From: Anaerolineaceae bacterium
GTDB lineage: Bacteria > Chloroflexota > Anaerolineae > Aggregatilineales > Phototrophicaceae
DNA length: 64,000 nt
Assembly: GCA_028818375.1 (NCBI GenBank)
Contig: JAPPOB010000007.1
Span: 536,490 to 600,489 of the forward strand
Direction of reading: 5' to 3'
The position numbers were made by a program, and so were the translations under genes. Positions 50,158 to 58,309 of this stretch are shown here, one piece after another (the stretch's first letter is position 1; the number at the start of each line of letters is the position of its first letter). The notes below the pieces were generated by a model. The model did no database searches, was not told where the DNA came from, and saw only the letters and a list, made by a program, of their open reading frames with translations.

Positions 50158-51882
50158 TCAGCCGGCCTCCCCGCGCTCCGCCTCCGGCGTCAACCCGTTG
50201 CGCGCCAGCAATTGCGCGCGCAGTTGCTCGAAGCTGATGCCATAATGCGCCGCGATTTCACGCGCGTGGCTGTGGCCCAGGGGCGGACCCGGCACGATGC
50301 GAAAGGTGCGTTGCGCCATGGCGCAGTCATCGTCGACCTCGCGCACCTGTGCCACCAGGCTCACCACCTCGCTGTCGCCCCAGGTCTCCGCGTTGATGCC
50401 GTCGGCGTCCGCCGCCAGCTCGTGCAGGTGGGTGGCGAAGAGGGACCGCGCGCCCAGCAGCCGCAGCGCCCGCAGGATGTCGCGCGCCAGCCAGAAACTT
50501 TCGCCGGCGCTGGTGCTTGCCAGCGATTCGTTGAAGAGCAGCAGGCTGTGACGCGTGGCCTGGCCGAAGATGGCCGCCAGGCGCTGCGCCTCCTCGCCGA
50601 GGCGGCCGCTGGCGAGCTGAGGGTTCTCGGCGCTGGCGAAGTGCGTGAACAGCCCGTCAACGGGGCTCATGCGCGCCGCTTCCGCCGGCAGGTACAGGCC
50701 GGCCTGAAAGAGCACCTGCGCCAGGCCCAGCGCCTGCGTCCAGGTGGTCTTGCCGCCGCGGTTGGGCCCGGTCAGGATGTAGATGCGGCCGGCGGCGCCG
50801 AAGTCGGCGTCGTTGCCGACGATCTCCCCGTCCAGCGCGCGCGCCTGGCCGGCCGGCGCCAGTTGCAGGGCCAGGTTGAGGTTGATCAGGCCGCGCAGGG
50901 CGCTGACACGCGCCTCCGCCGGGGCCGGTTGCGGCCGACACAGGGGCAGTTCGCAGGCGCGCAAATGCTCGATCAGGCGCAGGGCGCCGAGGAAAAAGGC
51001 GATTTCCGGCTGCAACAGCAGCAGGTCCCTTCCGCTCATGCGGGTGTATCGGCGCAGGGCGGCGGCGAGGGGCCGGCAAATCTCGTTCAGTACGTCGTTC
51101 AGGTCACGAAACAGCGGCTCCAGCAGGGGGCTGTCGCCCTCTTTCAGGCGCGCGCCGCGGCCCTCGCCATCCTCGGCGCGGTGCAGCGGGCCGATGCCCT
51201 TCTCACCGGGACGCGCGCCGCCAAGACGTTGAAAAAGGGAGAGCGTGTCTCCGCGAAAGGGTTGCTGGTGAACGGCCAGCAGCGTGGCCTCGACCGGGCG
51301 CAACTGCCCGTCAAGGTTGATGCCGATGGTGATGGCCCGCAGGCTGCGAATCTGCTCCAGCAGGTCGGGCAGTTCACCCTGCAGGTCCTGAAACAGCGGG
51401 TCCGCGGCGAAGGCCGCCGTCTGCTCGCGCAGGGCGCGCAGGGCTTCGGAACGTAGCGCCGGACCGGCCTCGGCCAGCAGATCGTTCAGCAGCGTCACGC
51501 AGTTGACCAGGCTTTCCAGCTCGCCCAGGCGCCAGGTGACCTTTTGCAACTCGTCCTGGTTCCACTGCGGCCGCGCCATATATTCCTGCAGGGTCTGCAG
51601 AATGGCGAGCGCCGAACCCAGCCCGGCAGCCAACGCCGGACTGTTCAGCAGGTCCTCAATGACGTCGAGGCGCCAGTTGATGTGGGCCGGGTCCTTCAGG
51701 GGTTGCAGCAGGATATCCTGCGTGCTGCGGAGCCAGCGGGGTTCGAGGACCAGCAGCGAGAGCAGCGGGTCCAGATTCAAATCCGCCGTGTGCCAGCGCG
51801 CGGCGGGGACGGGCGCTGGCGGGTCGTCACGGCGCGGCCACAGCAGACTCACCGCGCCTTCCCTGCCCGTGTCGCCTGCCAT
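50158..51882 (-). CDS. MutS-related ATPase (MutS domain V), not mismatch-repair MutS
   Basis: A 574-residue protein with a C-terminal MutS ATPase domain: Walker A TGPNRGGKTT at 371-380, the MutS-specific DxxxxHF-like FTHFASAE region, FNESLASTSAGES (signature/Walker B neighbour) and ATHLHELA. The mismatch-binding domain I is missing, and the N-terminal 360 residues are a helical lever-like region. Such MutS-V proteins appear in several bacteria with unknown roles. Start ATG 51882 was chosen because -10 TATACT (51923-51918) lies 36 nt upstream and lengthening to 52011 crosses the promoter. It leads an operon with a GT4 and a flippase, a combination without an obvious functional link. Confidence 0.82.
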   Translation of the reverse strand: MAGDTGREGAVSLLWPRRDDPPAPVPAARWHTADLNLDPLLSLLVLEPRWLRSTQDILLQPLKDPAHINWRLDVIEDLLNSPALAAGLGSALAILQTLQEYMARPQWNQDELQKVTWRLGELESLVNCVTLLNDLLAEAGPALRSEALRALREQTAAFAADPLFQDLQGELPDLLEQIRSLRAITIGINLDGQLRPVEATLLAVHQQPFRGDTLSLFQRLGGARPGEKGIGPLHRAEDGEGRGARLKEGDSPLLEPLFRDLNDVLNEICRPLAAALRRYTRMSGRDLLLLQPEIAFFLGALRLIEHLRACELPLCRPQPAPAEARVSALRGLINLNLALQLAPAGQARALDGEIVGNDADFGAAGRIYILTGPNRGGKTTWTQALGLAQVLFQAGLYLPAEAARMSPVDGLFTHFASAENPQLASGRLGEEAQRLAAIFGQATRHSLLLFNESLASTSAGESFWLARDILRALRLLGARSLFATHLHELAADADGINAETWGDSEVVSLVAQVREVDDDCAMAQRTFRIVPGPPLGHSHAREIAAHYGISFEQLRAQLLARNGLTPEAERGEAG

Positions 51883-51917
51883 GCGCGTCGTTCCCTGCCG
51901 ACCCTGCCGCCGGCGCC

Positions 51918-51923
51918 AGTATA
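51918..51923 (-). promoter_or_regulatory. -10 element of the MutS-like gene
   Basis: TGTGCTATACTGGCG on the minus strand carries TATACT (51923-51918) with an extended TGC upstream. It matches the core before efp (TGCTATACTGGC). It decides the start of the MutS-like gene, since a start at 52011 would be upstream of it. Confidence 0.55.
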
Positions 51924-52025
51924 GCACAGCGCCCTGTGATGACTGGTCGCAAAGGGTCTGTAGCAATGGCATGGGGCGCGTGGTACCATCCCGCCAATCG
52001 CAGCAACGCACAGGGGATCAGCGCC

Positions 52026-52724
52026 ATGCAAGAGGGGAGCGACCGTTTTCGTCTGGTTGTTCGCAGGGGCCCCACACCCAGCCACAGTTGGGACCTTGAA
52101 GGCGAACTGGTCACTGTCGGGCGCGACGTCAGCAACGACATCGTCATCAACGACGCCGAGGCCAGCCGGCAGCACCTGCGATTGCGCCGCCGGCGCGGCG
52201 GTGGCTATGTGCTGGAAGACCTCGGTTCCACCAACGGCACCTTCGTCAACGGCCAGCGTCTGAGTGGCGCGCGCTCGCTGCACAATGGCGACATGATCGG
52301 CATGGGCGAGACGGTCACCCTGGCCTACGAGCGCGTGCCGGGCACCGAAGGCATCGCCGTGGCGACCGGCCCCTGGTCGCGAGGGCCGGCGAGCGATGAG
52401 CAGCCCGAGGCCGAAGCGGCGCCCCTGCCGGCCGCTCCTGAAGCGGCGGAAGTGCCCGCGCCCGCCCGTCAGGTGGTGGCGCGCGAGGTGCTGGAAGAAC
52501 CGGCGCCGGCCTACGACTACGACCCCTACGACCTGCCGGAAGAGGAGGAAGAGCCGCGCCGCAACACCATGCGCTGGATTGGCATCGGCTGCATCGTGTT
52601 GTTGCTGCTCTGTTGCTGCTTTACCCTGGCTGGCGTGGTGTTGATCGACCAGGCATGTCTGTGGGGCAGGATCCCCCTGCTGTCAGACGTCCTGCAGGCC
52701 CTGGGCTTCTACTTCACCTGCTGA
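52026..52724 (+). CDS. FHA domain membrane protein
   Basis: A 232-residue protein with an N-terminal FHA domain (residues ~10-100: VTVGRDVSNDIVINDAEASR, then LEDLGSTNGTFVNGQRL), which binds phosphothreonine. A Pro/Ala/Glu-rich linker (about 110-175) with acidic YDYDPYDLPEEEEE follows, then one membrane helix (IGIGCIVLLLLCCCFTLAG) near 187-205 and a short tail. The cysteines in the helix (CCC) are unusual. It is likely an anchored reader of Ser/Thr kinase signals. Start ATG 52026 follows AGGGGATCAGCGCC. It is divergent from the MutS-like gene and the next + strand gene is the PP2C-propeller protein. Confidence 0.85.
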   Translation: MQEGSDRFRLVVRRGPTPSHSWDLEGELVTVGRDVSNDIVINDAEASRQHLRLRRRRGGGYVLEDLGSTNGTFVNGQRLSGARSLHNGDMIGMGETVTLAYERVPGTEGIAVATGPWSRGPASDEQPEAEAAPLPAAPEAAEVPAPARQVVAREVLEEPAPAYDYDPYDLPEEEEEPRRNTMRWIGIGCIVLLLLCCCFTLAGVVLIDQACLWGRIPLLSDVLQALGFYFTC

Positions 52725-52733
52725 AACGCGCCG

Positions 52734-53318
52734 CTACTGCAATTCGTCCAGTTGCGAACGCGCGATGCGATAGTGGTAATTCTCGCGTGAAGCCGTCAGT
52801 CGACCTTCCTCGATCCATTGCAGAATGTCGTCTTCACTGACCTCCATGTAAAGCGCCGCCTCGCTCAGTGACATCACGCTGGGGAAGGTCTCGCGCCGGC
52901 TGCCCGGACGCATCGACAGCCCCGGCAGGTTGAGCCCGCCGGCTCGCGCCGGGGCGGCGGTTCGGCCCGTCGCGCGCTGTTCGCGCGCCTCGTCCTGAAG
53001 TTCACCCAACAGGCCCGGCAGGCGCGGTGCATTCGGCGATTCGCCGAGCAGGAACCAGGCGAGAACGGCGACCAGCACCATACCCAGAAATTCAAGCAAA
53101 CCGATGACGCCCTGGGCGAAGGAGATGGCGCCGGCGTTGCGGCCAAAGGCCAGCGGCACAAAGAATCCGTTCAGCAGCAGGGACATCAGCGCCGGCAGCG
53201 TCAACAGGACTCCCGCCGCGCGCACGTGCCGTCCCGCCGTCCTGAGCGACCCGTAATCGACCCGTTGCCGCGCGATCAGGACGATTCCGATCAACAGCAG
53301 GATGAGCGCCATCGCCAT
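52734..53318 (-). CDS. membrane protein with C-terminal excisionase-type HTH
   Basis: A 194-residue protein. The N-terminal half has three membrane helices (LILLLIGIVLIA; VLLTLPALMSLLLNGFFVPL; GVIGLLEFLGMVLVAVLAWFLL). A linker of about 50 residues then leads to a MerR/excisionase-type helix-turn-helix: MSLSEAALYMEVSEDDILQW, continuing IEEGRL and ending near residue 194. The combination of several membrane helices with a DNA-binding domain is unusual; it may act as a membrane-tethered regulator, or the HTH may bind another partner. It is convergent with the FHA gene (10 nt between 3' ends). Confidence 0.75.
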   Translation of the reverse strand: MAMALILLLIGIVLIARQRVDYGSLRTAGRHVRAAGVLLTLPALMSLLLNGFFVPLAFGRNAGAISFAQGVIGLLEFLGMVLVAVLAWFLLGESPNAPRLPGLLGELQDEAREQRATGRTAAPARAGGLNLPGLSMRPGSRRETFPSVMSLSEAALYMEVSEDDILQWIEEGRLTASRENYHYRIARSQLDELQ

Positions 53319-53447
53319 TTCCTTCTTCCTGGACCTCTGCGACCAGTGTACACCATGTCGCCTCGCCTCGCCGCCCCCGGCCGCTCCTGTTCAGCCGGAA
53401 TTGATGATTGAACAGGGGTCACTCCTAATGCTCAGTACATGCAGATT

Positions 53448-53475
53448 TTGAATGCGCCACAAAATGCAGTACCAT
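53448..53475 (+). promoter_or_regulatory. promoter of the PP2C-propeller gene
   Basis: -35 TTGAAT (53448-53453), 16-base spacer, -10 TACCAT (53470-53475), 30 nt before the ATG at 53505. This argues for that start over an in-frame ATG at 53439. No gene was found in 53319-53504. Confidence 0.5.
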
Positions 53476-53504
53476 GCACCGGGCTGGTGAATGCGGGACA
53501 GACC

Positions 53505-55604
53505 ATGGCATTCGATTACGAGGCGCTGGCAGGGCACCTGCATGTCGTGGGCGGACGGGTGATCAACGCCGGCCCGCCCGGTTATCTGGTGGAATCGGCG
53601 CCGCAGCGCGCAGCGCGCGGCCGCGAAATGGACACCTTCTTCGGTCTCGTCCTGCCCGGTGGGGGCCGGCCGGCCCCGGCCGCCTTTTACGAGCGCATGG
53701 TGCAGGTCGCCTCCGAGGACTATTTCGAGAGCAGCGGCAGCGTGACCGCCGGCCTGCGCACCCTGCTGAACAACCTCAACGACAACCTGTATCGCCACAA
53801 CCTGCAGCACGAAACCCGCTTCGATGCCTGGATGCTCTGTGCCGTGCTGCACGGCAGCGACGTCTTCCTTGCCCGCGTGGGCGGCGGTGCGGCCCTGCTG
53901 CAGGTGGATGACCATATCAGCCCCTTCCCGGCCGAGGCGGAAGGGGGCTTCTCGCCCCCTGGCCTGCCGCTCGGCGCCCAGGCGGAGCCGGACATCCGCA
54001 TGACGCACTACAGCCTGAGCAGCGGCGCCCGGCTCGTCGTTGGCGACAGCAACTTTGAAGAACTGTTGCGCGTCGAGGACGATGGCTCCATGGACGCGCT
54101 GGATGGTGACGATCTGGCCCAGGTGATCCTCGGCTTCCGCCGCCTGACGCGCGACAGCCTCAGCCTCATGGCCGTTGAATTCGTGCCGCCGGACGCGCCC
54201 TCCGGCATTGCCGCGCGCGAGGCAATCTCGTCGCGGCGTGAGGCCCTCGCGCCGGAAACAGGGGAGCCGGAGGAGCAGCCCGCCGGATTCGCCGGCGAGC
54301 AGGTGCGCCGCAGCGCCGGCAGCGCCGCCCTGCGCCTGGCGGACGGGATGGATCGCCTCGGCGTTGTGATCGAGCGCATCGCCGGCCGTGAAGGCGACCC
54401 GGAGGCCGGCCGGCTGGCGCGCCTGGCCAACACAGGCAGCATCGTCCTGATACCAATCGCCGTGGTCCTGCTGGCGCTGGTCATGTGGCTGGGCGGCGCC
54501 GGCAGCAGCGAATACGAGCGTTGCGTCGAGGAGGCCTGGCAGGGCGCCCGTCTGGCGCGCAACATCTCCTCCGCCGACGTCAGCGGCACGCTCTCCGGTT
54601 GGGCCGCCGTCCAGACGACCGTCGAGCGCTGCACCGCCATGCGCCCCGAGGAAATCGACGTCGCGCTGGTTGAACTGCGGCGCGAGGGTCAGGCGATTGT
54701 CGACCGCATCAATGACATCGAACGTCGTGAGATCTTCGTCGTGGAGGCCTTCCCCAACGCCATCCTGACCGACATCGTCCTGCGCGGCGACGATCTCTAC
54801 GTGCTTGATTCCGCCAACCAGCAGGTCTACCGCATCACGCTCAACGAAAGCGGGCTTGGCATCGTGCCCGGCTCGCGCCAGCCCATCGCCACCATGCGCC
54901 GCGGCGCGCAGGTGGACCTCTTCACCATCGATACCCTGGTCGGCCTCACCTGGTCCGAAGACGGCAGCGGGCTCAGCCAGAACAACGTGCTGCTGGCCCT
55001 CGACGAGGCCGGCGTGCTGGTCGAGTATTCGCCTACCTTCCTCGCGCGCGGCGTGCAGGGGCTGCTGGGTACCGAGCAATGGCGCACGCCGAAACGCGTG
55101 GCCTCGTGGCGCGGCCGCATGTATATCCTTGACCCCGGCGCCGAGCAGATCTGGCGCTACGATCCGCTCAGCGGCGCCTTCGCAGGCGCGCCCATCGGCT
55201 ACTTCGCCGGCGCCAATCGGCCCCTGCTGGCGCAGGCCGTAGACTTCGCCATCGATGATTCCGGTCGCGTCTACGTGCTCTTCTCCGATGGCGTCATCGC
55301 TCTCTTCCGCGCCGGTGAGGAAATCCGCTTTGGCTACGCCGGCTTCCCGCCCGGGCAGGAAATGCGCCACGCCGACGCGATGTTCCTCAATACCGACCCC
55401 GTGGCCCCCGCCATCTACATCGTCGACCGCGAAAGCCGCACGATTTTCGAGACCTCGCTGGCGGGCACCTTCATCAACAGTTACCGAACCTTCGATGAAA
55501 CGCTCTTCGCCAGTCTGGCGGGTATCGCCGTGGACGAGAACCGCAACCTGATGTACGTCCTCTCCGGCAACTCGGTGCTGGCCTTCAACAAACAGGACAA
55601 CTGA
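53505..55604 (+). CDS. PP2C-like domain/membrane helix/beta-propeller protein
   Basis: A 699-residue protein. Residues ~1-235 have the layout of a bacterial PP2C (PPM) phosphatase, for example RGREMDTFFGLVLPGG in place of the metal-binding start, but the usual Asp-Gly-Asp metal sites are not clear, so activity is doubtful. A Pro/Glu-rich linker (about 240-310) leads to one helix at about 312-332 (IVLIPIAVVLLALVMWLGG). The extracellular part (about 390-699) repeats short blades such as DLYVLDSANQQVYRITL, RMYILDPGAEQIWRYD, AIYIVDRESRTIF, giving a six-bladed propeller. The topology suggests a trans-membrane sensor; the ligand and any partner kinase are unknown. FHA and LCP genes lie next to it. 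Confidence 0.75.
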   Translation: MAFDYEALAGHLHVVGGRVINAGPPGYLVESAPQRAARGREMDTFFGLVLPGGGRPAPAAFYERMVQVASEDYFESSGSVTAGLRTLLNNLNDNLYRHNLQHETRFDAWMLCAVLHGSDVFLARVGGGAALLQVDDHISPFPAEAEGGFSPPGLPLGAQAEPDIRMTHYSLSSGARLVVGDSNFEELLRVEDDGSMDALDGDDLAQVILGFRRLTRDSLSLMAVEFVPPDAPSGIAAREAISSRREALAPETGEPEEQPAGFAGEQVRRSAGSAALRLADGMDRLGVVIERIAGREGDPEAGRLARLANTGSIVLIPIAVVLLALVMWLGGAGSSEYERCVEEAWQGARLARNISSADVSGTLSGWAAVQTTVERCTAMRPEEIDVALVELRREGQAIVDRINDIERREIFVVEAFPNAILTDIVLRGDDLYVLDSANQQVYRITLNESGLGIVPGSRQPIATMRRGAQVDLFTIDTLVGLTWSEDGSGLSQNNVLLALDEAGVLVEYSPTFLARGVQGLLGTEQWRTPKRVASWRGRMYILDPGAEQIWRYDPLSGAFAGAPIGYFAGANRPLLAQAVDFAIDDSGRVYVLFSDGVIALFRAGEEIRFGYAGFPPGQEMRHADAMFLNTDPVAPAIYIVDRESRTIFETSLAGTFINSYRTFDETLFASLAGIAVDENRNLMYVLSGNSVLAFNKQDN

Positions 55605-55607
55605 CGC

Positions 55608-55726
55608 CCGTACAACAATTCGTAATGCGGGGAAGGGTAGCGAGAGCGCAAGCCCGAAGCATCCCGCAGGGGCAGCGAAGGCCCCGTCACGAAGCATCCC
55701 GCAGGGACGAATGATCAAATCGCCCG
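55608..55726. repeat. composite intergenic repeat (module C twice, half B)
   Basis: GCCCGTACAACAATTCG (55605-55621) is the boundary motif, followed by module C at 55635-55671 (GGGTAGCGAGAGCGCAAGCC, then CGAAGCATCCCGCAGGGG), a second part of C (GAAGCATCCCGCAGGGACGA, 55691-55710) and a half module B (ATGATCAAATCGCCCG, 55711-55726). It lies between the PP2C-propeller gene and the LCP promoter. Confidence 0.75.
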
Positions 55727-55750
55727 TCCTGTCCTGCGTCCGTTATCCTG

Positions 55751-55756
55751 TATACT
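55751..55756 (+). promoter_or_regulatory. -10 element of the LCP gene
   Basis: TATACT with an extended CTG upstream (CCTGTATACTGCG), 38 nt before the ATG at 55794. It follows the composite repeat closely, at 25 nt. Confidence 0.5.
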
Positions 55757-55793
55757 GCGCGCGTCCTTTCCCGGCGATTTATGAAAGGTGGCC

Positions 55794-56879
55794 ATGCGCC
55801 TGCCGCTCTGGTTGTTCATCGCGGGCCTGCTGGGCGCCATGGCGGCCACGGCCCTGCTGGCCGGCCTCACCTGGTTCGGAATCCGCCAACTCTCGCTGCA
55901 GGCTGCCCTGGCCGGCATCGAGCTGGCCCCGCCGGCCCTCAACCTGCAGCAGGCGGCCACGCCCTTTCCCACTCTCGTACCCGCCGCGCAGACGCGCGCG
56001 CAAGCGCCATCCGCCGCGACCTTGCCGGCCGTCATGCCCCCCGCGCTGGAGGACCCGCGCGCCCGCAACATCCTGCTGCTGGGTATCGACCAGCGCGCCG
56101 GCACGGTCAGCGACGAACGCTACTTCCGCAGCGACACCTTGATGGTCGTCCGCATTGAACCCCTGAGCCAGAGCCTGGCGATGCTGTCCATCCCGCGCGA
56201 CCTGTGGCTGTCCTTCGCCGATGGCGGCCCGCCAGGGCGCATCAACACGGCCAACAGCCGCGGCGAAAGCCAGGGGTACCCCACCGGCGGCGCCGGTCTC
56301 ACCGCCGACACCCTGCAGGCCAGCTTCGGCCTGCGCATCGACAACTATCTGCTGGTCAATTTCGACGCCTTCCTCACGGCCGTGGACCTGCTGGCGCCGG
56401 AAGGCGTGGAAGTCTGCATCGAGGAGCGCATCGACGATCCTCACTATCCCGACGGTAATTACGGCACCATCCAGGTGACCTTCGAGCGCGGCTGTCAGCT
56501 GCTGGACGCGGAGCGCCTGCTGCAATACGCTCGCACGCGCGCCACCCGCGGGGCGGACTTCGACCGCGCCCGGCGCCAGCAGCAGGTGTTGACCGCCATG
56601 CTGCGTCACGTCGCCAGCCTGGAGGGCATCGGTCGCCTCATCAGTCAGGCGCCGGGCCTGTGGCAGGAACTGGGCGACAGCTTCCGCACGGACCTCAGTC
56701 TGGATGAAATCCTGCAGCTGGGACTGCTCCTGCGCGACATGCCGCCTGACAACCTGCGCCAGGGCGTGATCGACAACCAGGTGGTGCGCTTCGGCACGAC
56801 AGCCAACGGCGATCAGGTGCTCTATCCGGACAACACGGCCATTCGCGCCCTGATCCAGGAAGTCTTCGGCAACGGCTGA
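55794..56879 (+). CDS. LytR-CpsA-Psr (LCP) family cell-wall ligase
   Basis: LCP enzymes attach anionic or capsular glycans from polyprenyl carriers to peptidoglycan, or phosphorylate/hydrolyse the carrier. The 361-residue protein has one N-terminal signal anchor (PLWLFIAGLLGAMAATALLAG), an Ala/Pro linker and the LCP domain (~80-290) with NILLLGIDQR, FRSDTLMVVRIEP (the Asp/Arg pyrophosphate-binding site), MLSIPRDLWL, and a later YARTRATRGADFDRARRQQ arginine-rich block. All conserved Arg and Asp are in place. Start ATG 55794 was chosen over GTG 55788 because AAAGGTGG lies at the right distance. Confidence 0.88.
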   Translation: MRLPLWLFIAGLLGAMAATALLAGLTWFGIRQLSLQAALAGIELAPPALNLQQAATPFPTLVPAAQTRAQAPSAATLPAVMPPALEDPRARNILLLGIDQRAGTVSDERYFRSDTLMVVRIEPLSQSLAMLSIPRDLWLSFADGGPPGRINTANSRGESQGYPTGGAGLTADTLQASFGLRIDNYLLVNFDAFLTAVDLLAPEGVEVCIEERIDDPHYPDGNYGTIQVTFERGCQLLDAERLLQYARTRATRGADFDRARRQQQVLTAMLRHVASLEGIGRLISQAPGLWQELGDSFRTDLSLDEILQLGLLLRDMPPDNLRQGVIDNQVVRFGTTANGDQVLYPDNTAIRALIQEVFGNG

Positions 56880-56919
56880 AAATCGCCACCTGGTTTTGGG
56901 TGAAATCAGAGAGTTGGCC

Positions 56920-57219
56920 ATGTACGACGACGAAAAGCCGAAATATTCTCAGGACGAGTTGCGCGTTGCGCTGGCGCGCGACAAGAGTTACACAGCCTCG
57001 GCCTTCATCACACTTGTCGCCTGTTGGTTGGCCTGGTTACCCGGGCTTGTCCTGAACATCGTCTGGTTGCGCGAGGCGCGGCAGAACGAACGCATCGCCG
57101 GCCAGACCCTTCCAGGTGTTGGTTGCCTGAGGTGGCTGCTCATCTGGAATGTGATCTGGGCCATAATTCTCTGTGCGTTGCTGGGTGGCCTCAGCGCGCT
57201 CGGCCTTGCCTCGAACTGA
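56920..57219 (+). CDS. small membrane protein of unknown function
   Basis: A 99-residue protein with two membrane helices (ASAFITLVACWLAWLPGLVL; LRWLLIWNVIWAIILCALLG). The N-terminus (MYDDEKPKYSQDELRVALAR) is charged and soluble. No family recognised. Start ATG 56920 follows AGAGAGTTGGCC. It is 40 nt after the LCP gene and may be co-transcribed; tail to tail it meets the cyclophilin gene 11 nt away. Confidence 0.6.
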   Translation: MYDDEKPKYSQDELRVALARDKSYTASAFITLVACWLAWLPGLVLNIVWLREARQNERIAGQTLPGVGCLRWLLIWNVIWAIILCALLGGLSALGLASN

Positions 57220-57230
57220 CCCTTGTGTGG

Positions 57231-57842
57231 TCAGCTCTCGCGGATGGTCACCGAGCGCAACTGGTCGCCCTGCTCGATGGCGTCCACCACCTGCTGGCCG
57301 TCGCCCGTGACCGCGCCGAAGACCGCGTGGCGGCCGTCCAGCCAGGGAGTCGCCACGTGCGTGATGAAGAACTGCGAGCCGTTGCTGTCGGGGCCGGCGT
57401 TGGCCATGCTGAGGATGCCGGCGCGGTCGTGCTTCAGCGCCAGCGCGGAGTCCTCGTCAGCGAAGCGGTAGCCGGGTCCGCCCCCACCGCTGGCCGTGGG
57501 GTCGCCGCCCTGGGCCATGAAGGGTCCCTGCGGCGGGTCCTTGATGACGCGGTGGAAGACCGTGCAGTCGTAGAAGCCCTCGCGCGCCAGGAAGACGAAG
57601 TTGTTGACGGTGACCGGCGCTTCGCTGGCGAAGAGCTCGATCTCGAAGGAGCCGCGGTCGGTGTCAACAATGGCGGTGTAAGACTTTTCGGCGTCGATCT
57701 GCATGGCGGGCGGGGCGTCGTATTGCTGAATAATCTTTTGCTCTTCGCAGTTGACGGCCCCCACCGGCGTGGGGGTCTTCGGCAGGCCGGTGGTGCAGGC
57801 CGCCAGCAGCAGGGCAGCCAGAATTGTCAGAGGCTTTTGCAT
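57231..57842 (-). CDS. peptidyl-prolyl cis-trans isomerase lipoprotein (cyclophilin)
   Basis: A 203-residue lipoprotein: signal peptide with lipobox LLLAAC, Cys16 the likely lipidated residue. The mature part is a cyclophilin domain (about 55-198) with FHRVIKDPPQGPFMAQGGDP (active-site Arg), GILSMANAGPDSNGSQFFIT and GRHAVFGAVTGDGQQVVDAI. It catalyses prolyl isomerisation and helps folding of secreted proteins outside the membrane. Compare the three solute-binding proteins, which have no such cysteine. The gene ends 11 nt from the small membrane protein and starts 18 nt from the Vsr gene, on the same strand. Confidence 0.93.
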   Translation of the reverse strand: MQKPLTILAALLLAACTTGLPKTPTPVGAVNCEEQKIIQQYDAPPAMQIDAEKSYTAIVDTDRGSFEIELFASEAPVTVNNFVFLAREGFYDCTVFHRVIKDPPQGPFMAQGGDPTASGGGGPGYRFADEDSALALKHDRAGILSMANAGPDSNGSQFFITHVATPWLDGRHAVFGAVTGDGQQVVDAIEQGDQLRSVTIRES

Positions 57843-57860
57843 GAGTTGTCCTGATTGCGA

Positions 57861-58280
57861 TTAAGCAGAACCTTCAACGAGCACGCGAAGCCGCTTAACG
57901 ATGACTGGTTGATGGCCCTTGAGGGAATGCTCCCAAATTCGAATTACACGCCATCCCTTCTCCCGAAGCAACTTGCTGTTTCTTCGGTCCCGCAGGCGAT
58001 TGTTCATGATCTTCTTGTGCCAGTATTCAGTGCGACTCTTTGGCAGCCGACAGTGGCACGGACAATAATGCCAAAAGCATCCGTCCACAAAAACGGCAAC
58101 CTTGTTATTGTCAAAGGCGAAATCTGGTTTGCCTGGTAGTTCGTCGGCGTTTACTCGCCAGCCTGTTAGTCCTTCGCGAATGAAATACGCCCTCAGCCGC
58201 CACTCCGTCGACTTGTTTCTCTTCGACCGCACCTTCGCCATGATGCGCGATCGAGTAGCGGGATCAGTGTGGTTAGGCAT
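57861..58280 (-). CDS. very short patch repair (Vsr) endonuclease
   Basis: Vsr nicks DNA next to T:G mismatches produced by deamination of 5-methylcytosine, protecting genomes that carry a cytosine methyltransferase. The 139-residue protein has RSRIMAKVRSKRNKSTEWRL at 10-29, PGKPDFAF with Asp53 (Asp51 in E. coli), VFVDGCFWHY with His71 (His69 in E. coli), and CHCRLPKSRTEYWHKKI. Thr63 of the E. coli enzyme is Val here. It lies downstream of the methyltransferase and the putative restriction gene on the same strand, with AT-richer sequence than the neighbours, so they form one island. Confidence 0.9.
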   Translation of the reverse strand: MPNHTDPATRSRIMAKVRSKRNKSTEWRLRAYFIREGLTGWRVNADELPGKPDFAFDNNKVAVFVDGCFWHYCPCHCRLPKSRTEYWHKKIMNNRLRDRRNSKLLREKGWRVIRIWEHSLKGHQPVIVKRLRVLVEGSA

Positions 58281-58309
58281 TCTGTGAACGAAAAATGCAG
58301 GACAAGCAG

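Noticed and set aside
53391..55718. A 775-codon minus-strand open frame
   Set aside because: Antisense to the PP2C-propeller gene, whose helix and blades are clear; no family motif.
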